Below, in pieces: positions 16,517-24,887 of a DNA stretch of 38,607 nucleotides (within the stretch, counting starts at the first letter, position 1; every line of letters begins with the position of its first letter). The position numbers and the translations under genes are program-made. Below the pieces are notes generated by a model. That model worked only from the letters and a program-made list of their open reading frames with translations, was not told the DNA's origin and did not search any database. Source of the DNA: Scybalousia_A sp964626385 (GTDB lineage Bacteria; Bacteroidota; Bacteroidia; Bacteroidales; P3); assembly GCA_964626385.1 (NCBI GenBank), contig CAZVEO010000010.1:1-38607 (forward strand), written 5' to 3'.

Positions 16517-16585
16517 TATTGTTGATTATCAGATAGTTATAGAGGTAAAAATCGTTAATTTTGTGGTAGGTATCTTTTTCTCTTA

Positions 16586-16617
16586 CAAAGTTACGAATAT
16601 TTTTTGACCTGACCAAA
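16586..16617 (-). promoter_or_regulatory. Promoter inside element copy 2
   Basis: On the minus strand TTTG (16614-16617), 20 nt, then TAACTTTG (16586-16593). The GGTCAGGTCA direct repeat is conserved in the spacer. Confidence 0.75.
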
Positions 16618-16667
16618 CGCGTGCACACTTTTTATTTGTAACTTATTGATTATCAGTAAACCGATTT

Positions 16668-16835
16668 CTGTAGGCTCAGCCTACTTTTATAAGGATAAAA
16701 CCGTTACAAAAACACATACGCTTAGCGTCTTTAAAACAGCCTGTGGCTGCAGGTATTGCCAGTTTTATAAGAGCAGAGTCGTTACTTTGATAGGTTAGCA
16801 TAGGTTATCATACGTTTTTGGCTTTTTAAAACGTA
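16668..16835. repeat. Short palindromic modules between copy 2 and nqrA
   Basis: The stretch holds GTAGGCTCAGCCTAC (16670-16684), CTTTTATAAGGATAAAACCGTTAC, ACAGCCTGTGGCTGC and GGTTAGCATAGGTTATCATA-type units. It is the same family as at 5220-5535. No gene is visible. Confidence 0.7.
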
Positions 16836-16879
16836 GTGCGGTTATTTAATTATTTTTTTGTAATAAATTCCTTCTTTTT

Positions 16880-16910
16880 TTTATAAACTAAACAAAAAAA
16901 TGTAACTTTG
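16880..16910 (+). promoter_or_regulatory. Promoter of the nqr operon
   Basis: TAACTTTG followed by C (16903-16910) is a consensus -7 box. TTTT at 16880-16883 lies 19 nt upstream in the -33 position with one mismatch to TTTG. The nqrA ATG is 40 bp downstream. Confidence 0.65.
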
Positions 16911-16950
16911 CAACTTAAAAATTTTTAAGGTAACATAATTGTAATAAGTC

Positions 16951-18315
16951 ATGTCAAAAGAAATAAGGATTTCCAAAGGTTTGGATATACATTTGTTGGG
17001 GGAGGCAAAGAAAGAAATTAAAGAATGTCTCAGTCCAGATAGTGTAGCATTGAAGCCCTTGGATTACATAGGCATTACTCCAAAACTTCTTGTAGACGTA
17101 GGTGATAAGGTAGAGATAGGCACGGCGGTTTTTTACTCCAAAGAAAAACCAAATATTAAGTTTGTTTCTCCTATAAGTGGTGAAATACAAGAGGTGAGAC
17201 GAGGTGCTAAAAGGGTTATCCAAGAGATAGTTATAAAAAATGATAACCAAAAAACTTTCAAAGATTTTGGAAAAGTTTCGCTTGCAGAATTATCAAAAGA
17301 AGAGTTAAAAAATAAGATGTTGGAAAGTGGTCTTTGGACACTGCTAAGACAACGTCCTTATGATGTAATACCAAAGGAGGATACAACTCCAAAGTATATT
17401 ATCATTAAAGGTTTTGACTCTGCTCCTCTTGCTACAGATTACAACTTTGTTCTAAAAGGAGAAAAAGCCGCTTTGCAGTTGGGTATAGATGTTTTGAAAA
17501 AAGTTGTTGAGAAACCAATTTATCTAACTATAAACCCTCAAACTACTTGTGAAGATATTGTTTCTTTGCAAAATGTAGAGAAAATATGTTTCAAGGGTAA
17601 ACACCCTTACGGCAATATTTCTATTCAGGCAGAGAAAATTTCTCCTATAAACAAAGGGGAAAGAATTTGGTATATAAATCTTTTGGATGTATTGAACATA
17701 GGCAAGTTTTTTGCTGAAAGCAAATATGATGCAACCAAAATCATAGCATTGACAGGACAAGAGGTTAAACAACCTTGTTATTACAGAGTTATAAGAGGTA
17801 CTTCTATAAAAGGAATAGTAGAAAATAATGTCAATAAAGACAAACATTTGAGATACATCTCCGGTAATGTTCTTACTGGAACAAGAATAGAGGAGGAAGG
17901 CTTTCTTGGAGCGTTTGATAATCAAATAACAGTAATAGAAGAGGGAGATTATAAAGAGGGACTTGGTTGGATGATGCCTGGGTTGAATAAATTCAGTGTA
18001 TCTCACACTTTTCCTCGCGGTTTCTTTGCTCGCTGTTCAAACAAGCCGTTTTCCATAGACTCCAATTTACATGGTTCTCAAAGGGCTTATGTTTTTACTG
18101 GTGAGTTTGAGAAAGTTTTACCTATGGATATTTACCCTATGCATCTTATAAAGGCTTGTTTATCAAAAGATATAGACCGTATGGAAGAATTGGGAATTTA
18201 TGAAGTAGATGCTGAGGACTTTGCTCTTTGTGAGGTTATAGATGTTTCCAAAACAGAGATTCAGTCCATAATTCGTAACGGATTGGAACTTTTGAGAAAA
18301 GAAGTTGGTGAGTAG
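16951..18315 (+). CDS. nqrA: Na+-translocating NADH:quinone reductase subunit A
   Basis: NqrA is the cytoplasmic-side subunit of the Na+-pumping NADH:quinone oxidoreductase. The 454-residue length is typical. Recognisable family segments are ISKGLDIHLLG at the start, a biotinyl-like hammerhead region around residues 45-75 (GDKVEIGTAVFYSKE, FVSPISGEIQEVRRGAKR), and FPRGFFARCSNKPFSIDSNLHG and VLPMDIYPMHLIKACL toward the C-terminus. It opens the six-gene operon nqrABCDEF, all present in the canonical order, under a consensus -7 box. The gap to nqrB is 38 bp. Confidence 0.97.
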   Translation: MSKEIRISKGLDIHLLGEAKKEIKECLSPDSVALKPLDYIGITPKLLVDVGDKVEIGTAVFYSKEKPNIKFVSPISGEIQEVRRGAKRVIQEIVIKNDNQKTFKDFGKVSLAELSKEELKNKMLESGLWTLLRQRPYDVIPKEDTTPKYIIIKGFDSAPLATDYNFVLKGEKAALQLGIDVLKKVVEKPIYLTINPQTTCEDIVSLQNVEKICFKGKHPYGNISIQAEKISPINKGERIWYINLLDVLNIGKFFAESKYDATKIIALTGQEVKQPCYYRVIRGTSIKGIVENNVNKDKHLRYISGNVLTGTRIEEEGFLGAFDNQITVIEEGDYKEGLGWMMPGLNKFSVSHTFPRGFFARCSNKPFSIDSNLHGSQRAYVFTGEFEKVLPMDIYPMHLIKACLSKDIDRMEELGIYEVDAEDFALCEVIDVSKTEIQSIIRNGLELLRKEVGE

Positions 18316-18353
18316 TTTTTTTTAAAAAAAAGAATAAAAAGAATAATAAAGAA

Positions 18354-19502
18354 ATGAACTTTGTAGAGAATTTTTTTGACAAACAAAGACCTAAAGTTCA
18401 AAAGGGAGCAAAATTTCATTGGCTTGCTTCTACCTTTGAGGCTTTTGAGAGTTTTTCGTTTGTTAGCGATAAAACTGCAGGGAAAAAGGGTGCGCATTTT
18501 AGAGACGCCATAGATATGAAAAGAGCCATGATTGTGGTTGTTTTTGCTTTAGTTCCTGCTCTATTGTTCGGAATGTACAATGTAGGTTATCAGCATTTTA
18601 TTTCACACGGAGAGAGTGCAAGTTTTTGGACAACATTCTTCTATGGTTTTTGGAGGGTTCTACCTATGATAATAGTTTCATACGTTGTAGGACTTGCTAT
18701 AGAGTTTGCTTTTGCACAAATACGAAATGAGGAAGTAAATGAAGGTTATTTGGTAACAGGGCTTATTATACCTATGATTTGTCCTCCAGATATACCTCTT
18801 TGGCAATTGGCTTTGGCTGTAGTTTTTGCTGTTATCATAGGTAAGGAAGTATTTGGAGGTACGGGTATGAATTTTATGAATCCAGCCTTAGTGGCAAGGG
18901 CTTTCTTGTTTTTTGCATATCCGTCTCAAATGTCTGGTGATATGGTTTGGATATTTGATAAAGGGGATGCTATTTCAGGAGCAACTCCTTTGGGCGAGTT
19001 GGCTGTTGGACCGACAACAAGTGCAAGTGTTTGTGATATGATAACGGGCTTTATTCCGGGTTGTGTTGGAGAAACATCTTTTATCGCTATAATGATAGGA
19101 GCTTTTATTCTTTTGGTATCAAATATTGCTTCTTGGCGTACAATGCTTTCTATTTTTGTTGGAGGTGCTACGACAGGTTTGTTATTTAATTGCATCGGTG
19201 CTAATGAATATATGAATATACCTTTCTATCAACATTTCTTTATGGGAGGATTTGCCTTTGGAGCTGTATTTATGGCAACCGACCCTGTAACCTCTGCTCA
19301 TACCAATACGGGAAAATATATTTACGGATTCCTTATAGGAGTAATGGCTATACTTATAAGGGTTGTCAATCCTGCCTATCCTGAGGGAATGATGTTGGCA
19401 ATTCTTTTGCTTAACGTATTTGCACCATTGATAGATTACTATGTTGTAGATGCAAATATCAGAAGGAGAAAGAAAAGACTGAAAATAGCAACTGTTAAAT
19501 AA
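18354..19502 (+). CDS. nqrB: Na+-translocating NADH:quinone reductase subunit B
   Basis: NqrB is a membrane subunit carrying covalently bound FMN and riboflavin, and it forms part of the Na+ path. The 382-residue protein has about ten membrane segments. The FMN attachment motif SGAT is at residues 208-211, with Thr211 as the attachment residue (DAISGATPLGE). KEVFGGTGMNFMNPALVARAF and TDPVTSAHTNTGKYIYGF are family blocks. The first 50 residues are hydrophilic and cytoplasmic. No Shine-Dalgarno is visible before its ATG, unlike nqrC, nqrE and nqrF. Confidence 0.97.
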   Translation: MNFVENFFDKQRPKVQKGAKFHWLASTFEAFESFSFVSDKTAGKKGAHFRDAIDMKRAMIVVVFALVPALLFGMYNVGYQHFISHGESASFWTTFFYGFWRVLPMIIVSYVVGLAIEFAFAQIRNEEVNEGYLVTGLIIPMICPPDIPLWQLALAVVFAVIIGKEVFGGTGMNFMNPALVARAFLFFAYPSQMSGDMVWIFDKGDAISGATPLGELAVGPTTSASVCDMITGFIPGCVGETSFIAIMIGAFILLVSNIASWRTMLSIFVGGATTGLLFNCIGANEYMNIPFYQHFFMGGFAFGAVFMATDPVTSAHTNTGKYIYGFLIGVMAILIRVVNPAYPEGMMLAILLLNVFAPLIDYYVVDANIRRRKKRLKIATVK

Positions 19503-19521
19503 AAAATAGGAGGACATAGAA

Positions 19522-20262
19522 ATGAATAAAAATACAAATAAATACATATACATATATTCCATAGTCCTTGTTGTTATTGCGGCGGCTGTTTTAGCTTCTG
19601 TTTCTATATTGCTGAGTGAGCCTCAAAATAAGAATATTGTAGCAGAACAAATGCAGATGATTCTTCAGGCAGCCAACAAAAATATAGATAGAACTAAGGC
19701 AGAAGATCTTTACAATAAATGTTTTACCACAGAACTTGGATTAAAATCTAATGGTGATATAGTTGCAAAATACGTCAATGGAAAACAAGAATTAGGAGAT
19801 AAACGACCTTTTAATATTAATGTCAAAGAAGAATACAAAAAATATAAGGCAGGTGATAAAGATGCTGTTTTGCCGATATTCATATATGACAGAGGAAACA
19901 ACGATATGGTTTATGTAGTTCCAGTACGTGGCATTGGTTTGTGGGATGAAATATGGGGTTATGTTGCTTTACGCTCTGATGTTAACACTATAGAAAACAT
20001 AGTTTTTGACCACGCAGGAGAGACTCCGGGATTGGGAGCTAACATAAAGGATGACCCATCTTTTGCAGCTTCTTTTATAGGTAAAACTATTTTTGAAGGA
20101 GAAGATTTTGTAAGTGTTGCTGTGGAAAAGAGAGTTGGTACGGATTTTCCTCATAAAGTTGATGCTATATCTGGTGCAACTCTTACTTGTAACGGTGTTA
20201 GCGATATGTTGAAAAATGGTTTGGAATTTTTTGTTCCTTATTTTAAATCATTAAGAAAATAG
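19522..20262 (+). CDS. nqrC: Na+-translocating NADH:quinone reductase subunit C
   Basis: NqrC has one N-terminal membrane helix (about residues 9-31) and a periplasmic domain with covalent FMN. The attachment motif is VDAISGATLTC with Thr220 as the FMN residue. The 246-residue length is normal. GLWDEIWGYVAL and HAGETPGLGANI are typical of the FMN-binding domain, shared with RnfG. AGGAGG (19508-19513) lies 8 nt before the ATG, a strong ribosome binding site that is uncommon in Bacteroidetes. The stop codon is 9 bp before the nqrD ATG. Confidence 0.97.
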   Translation: MNKNTNKYIYIYSIVLVVIAAAVLASVSILLSEPQNKNIVAEQMQMILQAANKNIDRTKAEDLYNKCFTTELGLKSNGDIVAKYVNGKQELGDKRPFNINVKEEYKKYKAGDKDAVLPIFIYDRGNNDMVYVVPVRGIGLWDEIWGYVALRSDVNTIENIVFDHAGETPGLGANIKDDPSFAASFIGKTIFEGEDFVSVAVEKRVGTDFPHKVDAISGATLTCNGVSDMLKNGLEFFVPYFKSLRK

Positions 20263-20271
20263 TTGTGTATT

Positions 20272-20895
20272 ATGAGTTCAAAGAATAAAAAATTGATAAC
20301 AATGCCCTTCTCAAAGGAGAATCCTATTATAGTACAAGTTTTGGGTATTTGTTCTTGTTTGGCCGTTACTGTGAAGTTACAACCTGCTGTTGTTATGGCA
20401 CTTTCAGTTACGGTTGTGGTTATGATGAGTAACTTGTTTATTTCTCTTCTTAGAAATACTATTCCTCCAAGAATAAGAATTATTGTTCAGTTGGTTGTTG
20501 TGGCAATGTTTGTTATTTTAGTAGACCAGTTTTTGAAAGCCTTTGCTTATGATGTTAGCAAACAACTTTCTGTCTATGTGGGTTTAATTATAACCAACTG
20601 TATAGTAATGGGACGTTTGGAGGCTTTTGCTATGAGTAATAAACCTATTCCTGCTATACTTGATGGACTTGGCAATGGACTTGGCTATGGAATAATACTT
20701 ATTATAGTTGCTGTAATAAGAGAATTATTTGGCTTTGGAACATTGTGGGGGTATAGAATAATACCTGAAAGTTTTTATAAATTTGGTTACGAAAATAACG
20801 GACTTATGGTAATGCCTGCAATGGCTCTAATACTTGTAGGTATAGTTATTTGGGTACATAGAAGTAAAAATAAAGATTTAGTAGAAAACGAATAG
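20272..20895 (+). CDS. nqrD: Na+-translocating NADH:quinone reductase subunit D
   Basis: NqrD is a membrane subunit that, with NqrE, holds an Fe-S centre within the membrane. The 207 residues form about six membrane helices. Cys27 (LGICSCLAV) and Cys110 (IITNCIVMGR) match the conserved cluster-ligand positions. ATG at 20272 was chosen (MSSKNKKLITMPFSKENP). An in-frame TTG three codons earlier, abutting the nqrC stop, would be a less likely start. No Shine-Dalgarno is visible, so translation may be coupled to nqrC. Confidence 0.96.
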   Translation: MSSKNKKLITMPFSKENPIIVQVLGICSCLAVTVKLQPAVVMALSVTVVVMMSNLFISLLRNTIPPRIRIIVQLVVVAMFVILVDQFLKAFAYDVSKQLSVYVGLIITNCIVMGRLEAFAMSNKPIPAILDGLGNGLGYGIILIIVAVIRELFGFGTLWGYRIIPESFYKFGYENNGLMVMPAMALILVGIVIWVHRSKNKDLVENE

Positions 20896-20915
20896 GAATA
20901 ACGGAGGAAAAAATT

Positions 20916-21530
20916 ATGGATGCTTTAAGTATTTTTATAAAGTCAATATTTATTGACAATATGATATTTGCCTTTTTCTTAGGTATGTGTTCCTATTTGG
21001 CAATATCAAAAACAGTCAAAACCTCAATGGGTTTGGGTATAGCTGTGGCTTTTGTGCTTATTGTTACTGTACCTATAAATTACATAGTCTACAAATACGT
21101 ATTACAAAAAGGTGCTTTGGTTTGGTTGAGTAGTTCTTTTGCAAACATAGACCTTAGTTTCTTAAGTTTGATAATATTTATTGCTATTGTGGCAGGTATA
21201 GTTCAATTGGTAGAAATGTTTATAGAAAGATATTCACCTTCATTGTATTCTCAATTAGGAATATTTTTGCCGCTTATTGCTGTGAATTGTGCAATATTAG
21301 GAGCCTCTTTGTTTATGCAAAGACGAGATTATAGCGATATGGGAGAAGTAATGTCTTTTGCTCTTGGTTCGGGTATAGGTTGGTTGTTAGCTATAGTTGG
21401 AATAGCTGCTATAAGAGAGCGTTTAAGCTATTCTAATGTACCACCGGCTCTGAGAGGTTTGGGTATAGCGTTTATTATTACTGGTTTGATGGCTTTAGCC
21501 TTTCAATCTTTTTCTGGTATCAAACTATAA
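20916..21530 (+). CDS. nqrE: Na+-translocating NADH:quinone reductase subunit E
   Basis: NqrE is the inverted-topology partner of NqrD, with 204 residues and six membrane helices. The conserved Cys25 (LGMCSYLA) and Cys125 (AVNCAILGA) are the expected ligands of the membrane iron-sulfur centre shared with NqrD. RERLSYSNVPPALRGLGIAF near the C-terminus is a family block. GGAGG (20903-20907) lies 8 nt before the ATG. Confidence 0.97.
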   Translation: MDALSIFIKSIFIDNMIFAFFLGMCSYLAISKTVKTSMGLGIAVAFVLIVTVPINYIVYKYVLQKGALVWLSSSFANIDLSFLSLIIFIAIVAGIVQLVEMFIERYSPSLYSQLGIFLPLIAVNCAILGASLFMQRRDYSDMGEVMSFALGSGIGWLLAIVGIAAIRERLSYSNVPPALRGLGIAFIITGLMALAFQSFSGIKL

Positions 21531-21543
21531 GGAGGACTGAAAT

Positions 21544-22800
21544 ATGCAAATAATATTAAGTATAATAGTATTTTTGATTATAGTTTTATTTTTGGTTGCA
21601 TTACTTTTGTTTGCAAGAAAGAAACTCGTACCGCAAGGTAATGTAACTATAAATATCAACGATGATACCAATGTAACAGTTCAAACAGGTTCTTCTTTAC
21701 TTAGCACACTTGCTGAACACAAAATATTTTTGCCTTCTGCTTGTGGCGGTAAGGGGTCTTGTGGTCAGTGTAAATGTCAGGTTTTGGAAGGTGGTGGAGA
21801 AATACTTCCAACCGAAAAATCACACTTTTCTCGCAAAGAGATAGAAAATCATTTTCGTTTGGGCTGTCAAGTAAAAGTAAAAAATGACATCAAACTCAAA
21901 GTACCTGAATCTGTACTTGGAGTCAAGGAATATGAATGTACGGTTATTTCCAATAAGAATGTTGCTACCTTTATTAAAGAGTTTAAGGTGCAATTGCCTG
22001 AAGGAGCAAAGATGGACTTTTTGCCGGGTTCTTATGCACAGATTAAGATACCAACATTTTCCATCAACTATTCCGATTATGACAAGAGTCTTATTACGGA
22101 CGAATACTTGCCAAGTTGGGAAAAATTCAAAATGTTTGACCTTAAATGTGTAAATACAGAGCCTACTATTAGAGCTTATTCTATGGCAAACTATCCTGCG
22201 GAGGGTAATGTATTTATGCTTACTGTACGTATAGCTACACCACCATTCAAACCAGATAGAAGCGGTTTTATGAATGTTAATCCGGGTATAGCTTCTTCTT
22301 ATATTTTTAGTTTAAAACCAGGTGATAAGGTTCTAATGAGTGGTCCTTACGGAGATTTTCACCCTCATTTTGATACCAAGAACGAGATGGTATGGATAGG
22401 TGGAGGTGCTGGTATGGCTCCTTTGCGTGCTCAAATTATGCATATGACAAAAACTCTTCATACTACTGACCGTCAGATGCACTATTTCTATGGTGCAAGG
22501 GCATTAAACGAGGTATTCTATTTAAATGACTTTTTGAATTTGGAAAAAGAGTTTTCTAACTTTAAATTCCATCTTGCTTTGGATAGAGAAGACCCTGCTG
22601 CTGATAAGGCAGGCGTGGAATACACACCAGGCTTTGTTCATACGGTTATGTACGAAACTTATTTAAAGAATCATCCTGCACCTGAGGATATAGAGTATTA
22701 TATGTGCGGACCTGGACCTATGTCTAAATCGGTTACCGCTATGCTTGATGAACTTGGCGTACCGGAGGAAAATATTATGTACGACAACTTTGGTGGATAA
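21544..22800 (+). CDS. nqrF: Na+-translocating NADH:quinone reductase subunit F
   Basis: NqrF is the NADH-oxidising entry subunit. It has one N-terminal membrane helix (about residues 3-23), then a 2Fe-2S ferredoxin domain with Cys67, Cys73, Cys76 and Cys108 as ligands (ACGGKGSCGQCKC, LGCQ), then a ferredoxin-reductase-like domain. The FAD motif is RAYSMANYP, the NADH-binding motif GGGAGMAPLRAQI, and the C-terminus YMCGPGPMSKSV. The 418-residue length is close to normal. GGAGG (21531-21535) lies 8 nt before the ATG. It ends the operon, and a strong terminator follows within 21 bp. Confidence 0.98.
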   Translation: MQIILSIIVFLIIVLFLVALLLFARKKLVPQGNVTININDDTNVTVQTGSSLLSTLAEHKIFLPSACGGKGSCGQCKCQVLEGGGEILPTEKSHFSRKEIENHFRLGCQVKVKNDIKLKVPESVLGVKEYECTVISNKNVATFIKEFKVQLPEGAKMDFLPGSYAQIKIPTFSINYSDYDKSLITDEYLPSWEKFKMFDLKCVNTEPTIRAYSMANYPAEGNVFMLTVRIATPPFKPDRSGFMNVNPGIASSYIFSLKPGDKVLMSGPYGDFHPHFDTKNEMVWIGGGAGMAPLRAQIMHMTKTLHTTDRQMHYFYGARALNEVFYLNDFLNLEKEFSNFKFHLALDREDPAADKAGVEYTPGFVHTVMYETYLKNHPAPEDIEYYMCGPGPMSKSVTAMLDELGVPEENIMYDNFGG

Positions 22801-22820
22801 TTAAAAAATCCTTTACATAG

Positions 22821-22853
22821 AGTCTGCAAGAAATAAAACTTGCAGACTTTTTT
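22821..22853 (+). terminator. Rho-independent terminator of the nqr operon
   Basis: A 10-bp perfect stem (AGTCTGCAAG at 22821-22830 with CTTGCAGACT at 22839-22848) is followed by a run of six T residues counting the last stem base. Confidence 0.9.
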
Positions 22854-23123
22854 CTTAATTCTTAAATAATTACTACTTTAGCAAACAGATAAACAATAGT
22901 GTTTATTAGAAATATAGCGTTTGCTATTTGTTCTATTCAGATTGAAACTTAGGAAATTTCAAAAAAGGAGAAAAGATGGACAATTTGCAAACATCTGCTT
23001 AAAGCGGCTGTAATTTGTCTTTTCTATGTTTTCTACGACCAAAATGCGAGCAAATTTGCCCGTTTTTGATTGTAGGAAACAAAGAGTAAGACGATGGCAT
23101 AACGCAAAAAAACAAAATTAGTT
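22854..23123. other. Gap upstream of the methyltransferase remnant, inverted repeats only
   Basis: No gene is visible. The gap holds a small hairpin ATAGC-GTTT-GCTAT (22914-22927), an AAAGGAG site followed by a nine-codon frame (22977-23003) that I do not call a gene, and the left arm of a 10-bp inverted repeat (ATGGCATAAC at 23094-23103; the right arm is at 23121-23130). Confidence 0.5.
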
Positions 23124-23130
23124 ATGCCAT
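23094..23130. repeat. Perfect 10-bp inverted repeat over the methyltransferase start
   Basis: ATGGCATAAC (23094-23103) and GTTATGCCAT (23121-23130) are exact inverted copies 17 nt apart. The right arm includes the ATG at 23124-23126. It could be an operator or an RNA stem covering the start. Confidence 0.6.
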
Positions 23131-24081
23131 ACAATAAAGTAGAAACAAATTTATTTGAAGAAAATCTCAAATAAAAATTTCTTAAAAAGTTAAGAACTTC
23201 AAAGGGAACTTACAAAAGATATACAGGCTCGCCTTTGAGATATGGAGGAGGAAAGTCGCTTGCCGTAGGATATATTGTAGAGTTATTACCAGATAATATA
23301 ACAAAAATTGTTAGTCATTTTATATGTGGAGGCTCTGTGGAAATTAGCCTTATCAAAAGAATTAGGAATAGAGGTTATTGCATATGATATTTTTGATTTA
23401 TTAGTAAATTATTGGCAAATACAAATAGAGAGTCCGATATTACTATACAATAAACTTACTACTCTGAAACCGACAAAAGAAAACTATGAAAAAGTGAAAA
23501 ATATATTAAAACAACACTGGAATAAGGTAGATGGTTATGACAACGGCTTGTATAAAATAGACTTGGCTACATACTATTATTACAATATGCAATTGAGTTA
23601 TGGTCATGGTTTTTTCGGTTGGATATCTTCTATTTATACCAATAATGATAGGTATCAAAAAACAATAGAAAAAGTAAGAGATTTTAGAGTAAAGAAATTA
23701 CAAGTAAAGTGTGAAAGTTTTGAAACCTCTATTTTGAAACATAAAACAGATTTTCTTTACTTTGACCCTCCTTATTATTTGGATGGTGATAGTAAAATGT
23801 TTAAAGGAATATATCCTATGAGAAATTTTCCAATACATCACAAAGGGTTTAAACACGAAAAATTGGCAGAATTATTAAAGAAACATCAAGGAGGTTTCAT
23901 TCTTTCTTATAATGATTGTTCTTGGGTGAGAGAAACTTATAAAGGTTTTGAAATAAAGGAGATAGGTTGGCAATATACCATGGGACAAGTATAAACTCGT
24001 ATTGGGAAAAATCGTTTGGAGCGAAATTTTGATAATTCCAATATAAAGCACTCCCACGAATTACTAATAATAGGAAAATAG
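23124..24081 (+). pseudogene. Broken D12-class (Dam family) N6-adenine DNA methyltransferase
   Basis: Across two frames the region encodes a D12-class adenine methyltransferase. The start MPYNKVETNLFEENLK runs into an in-frame TAA at 23172. The same frame continues with SPLRYGGGKSLAVGYIVELLP and ICGGSVEI, the SAM-binding motif. An extra A near 23346 then shifts the frame, and the gene continues as ALSKELGIEVIAYDIFDLLVNYWQ and the catalytic FDPPY (about 23762-23776). A second nonsense codon, TAA at 23992-23994, sits where GE is expected in MGQGETRIGKNR. The frame then reads TRIGKNRLERNF and HSHELLIIGK to the natural stop at 24079-24081. Three separate lesions make an active full-length enzyme unlikely. 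It ends 6 bp before the next ORF, as methyltransferase and restriction genes often do. Confidence 0.85.
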
Positions 24082-24087
24082 CATATT

Positions 24088-24684
24088 ATGAAAATACTGG
24101 ATGTAAGAACGGCATTCAAAATAGCAGATGTTATTTGGGATAGCAAAGGGACAAGGCTTCATTTTCAATATTTGGCTATTATAAAAGATGAAAATGGTAA
24201 GGTTCTGCCTCAAAACATATTGACAGAAAATGTAGCAAGAGTATATTTAATTGTAGTGAATGATGAAATTTATAAAATAAGAGGTTCTCAAGACAAAGGT
24301 GGAATGAAAGGAACGCTTAGAATATATCAAGACGGAGGTGTCAAAGGTCGACCTTCTATTAGAAGTTTTGGTGTGTGGTATTTTCTTTTTTATACTATAA
24401 CACGAGGAGCAAAAATAGAAATTTATATGATTTATCAAGATAATTTTACAACAAATGTAAAAGGTCTTTCTGGGTACCATATTATAAATAATGCTGCTAT
24501 TAGTTATAAACATATAGAAGAATGTTGCTTATCAGATTTTAAAAAATATGAAAATGGGGCTTATCCCAAATGGAATATACAAGAACAAGGTGCAGACTGG
24601 CCTATGGAAATAAAAACAGAACATGCTAATATTACAAAAAACAGCTTATCAAATACCTCCAAACGCAAAAAGGTAAATGTTTAA
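24088..24684 (+). CDS. Unknown protein, candidate restriction endonuclease partner
   Basis: This is an intact 198-residue ORF starting MKILDVRTAFKIADVIWDSKG. I do not recognise the family. It has no signal peptide or membrane segment, is mixed alpha/beta in character, and has a charged C-terminal tail (KRKKVNV). The stretch with GVWYFLFYTITRGAKIEIYM and the later KWNIQEQGADWPMEIK are candidate conserved blocks, but no PD-(D/E)xK motif is certain. It starts 6 bp after the dead methyltransferase frame. The only functional hint is this context: type II restriction genes commonly overlap or abut their methyltransferase. If it were an active nuclease, loss of the methyltransferase would be harmful, so it may be inactive or unrelated. 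No terminator-like T run was seen before the icd terminator. Confidence 0.5.
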   Translation: MKILDVRTAFKIADVIWDSKGTRLHFQYLAIIKDENGKVLPQNILTENVARVYLIVVNDEIYKIRGSQDKGGMKGTLRIYQDGGVKGRPSIRSFGVWYFLFYTITRGAKIEIYMIYQDNFTTNVKGLSGYHIINNAAISYKHIEECCLSDFKKYENGAYPKWNIQEQGADWPMEIKTEHANITKNSLSNTSKRKKVNV

Positions 24685-24824
24685 AAAGTTTGCTATGGTA
24701 AGTTTATTTATAACGGGTTGGTATATATTTATAGCGATAAAGTTTAAATTTTGTCTTGTATTTATTCATAATCTATGCTATTTTTAAAATAACTTATAAA
24801 TAAACTATTACAATATTTATATAA

Positions 24825-24853
24825 AATAGGACGCTCTCAAAGAGCGTCCTATT
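24825..24853 (-). terminator. Terminator of icd, possibly bidirectional
   Basis: A 13-bp perfect stem (AATAGGACGCTCT, 24825-24837, with AGAGCGTCCTATT, 24841-24853) has a 3-nt loop. On the minus strand TTTTA follows; on the plus strand an A-rich stretch follows. It lies 34 bp after the icd stop. Confidence 0.75.
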
Positions 24854-24887
24854 GATGAAAAAAAAATAATTTAAAAATGTTATAGCA

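Larger units (their letters stand above)
16279..16667 (-). repeat. 390-bp dispersed element, copy 2
   Basis: This inverted-orientation copy lies between the divergent ppdK and nqrA genes. It keeps the promoter (16586-16617), the hairpin (16479-16516), the second right arm (16459-16473) and three TGATWATCA boxes (near 16342, 16523 and 16647). An AGGCTGAGCCT palindrome directly abuts its promoter-side end (about 16670-16684). Read from its own promoter, the transcript would run toward ppdK. The 90-codon minus frame at 16356-16628 covers it but is not considered a gene. Confidence 0.85.

Noticed and set aside
20263..20271. TTG start for nqrD abutting the nqrC stop
   Set aside because: An ATG three codons later gives the normal N-terminus; no ribosome binding site favours TTG.
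22977..23003. Nine-codon frame after an AAAGGAG site before the methyltransferase
   Set aside because: Too short, no recognisable leader-peptide feature and no downstream attenuator seen.
22854..24700. A mobile island carrying the methyltransferase locus
   Set aside because: No integrase, no direct repeats at plausible ends and no tRNA next to it; transfer is possible but not shown by the sequence.
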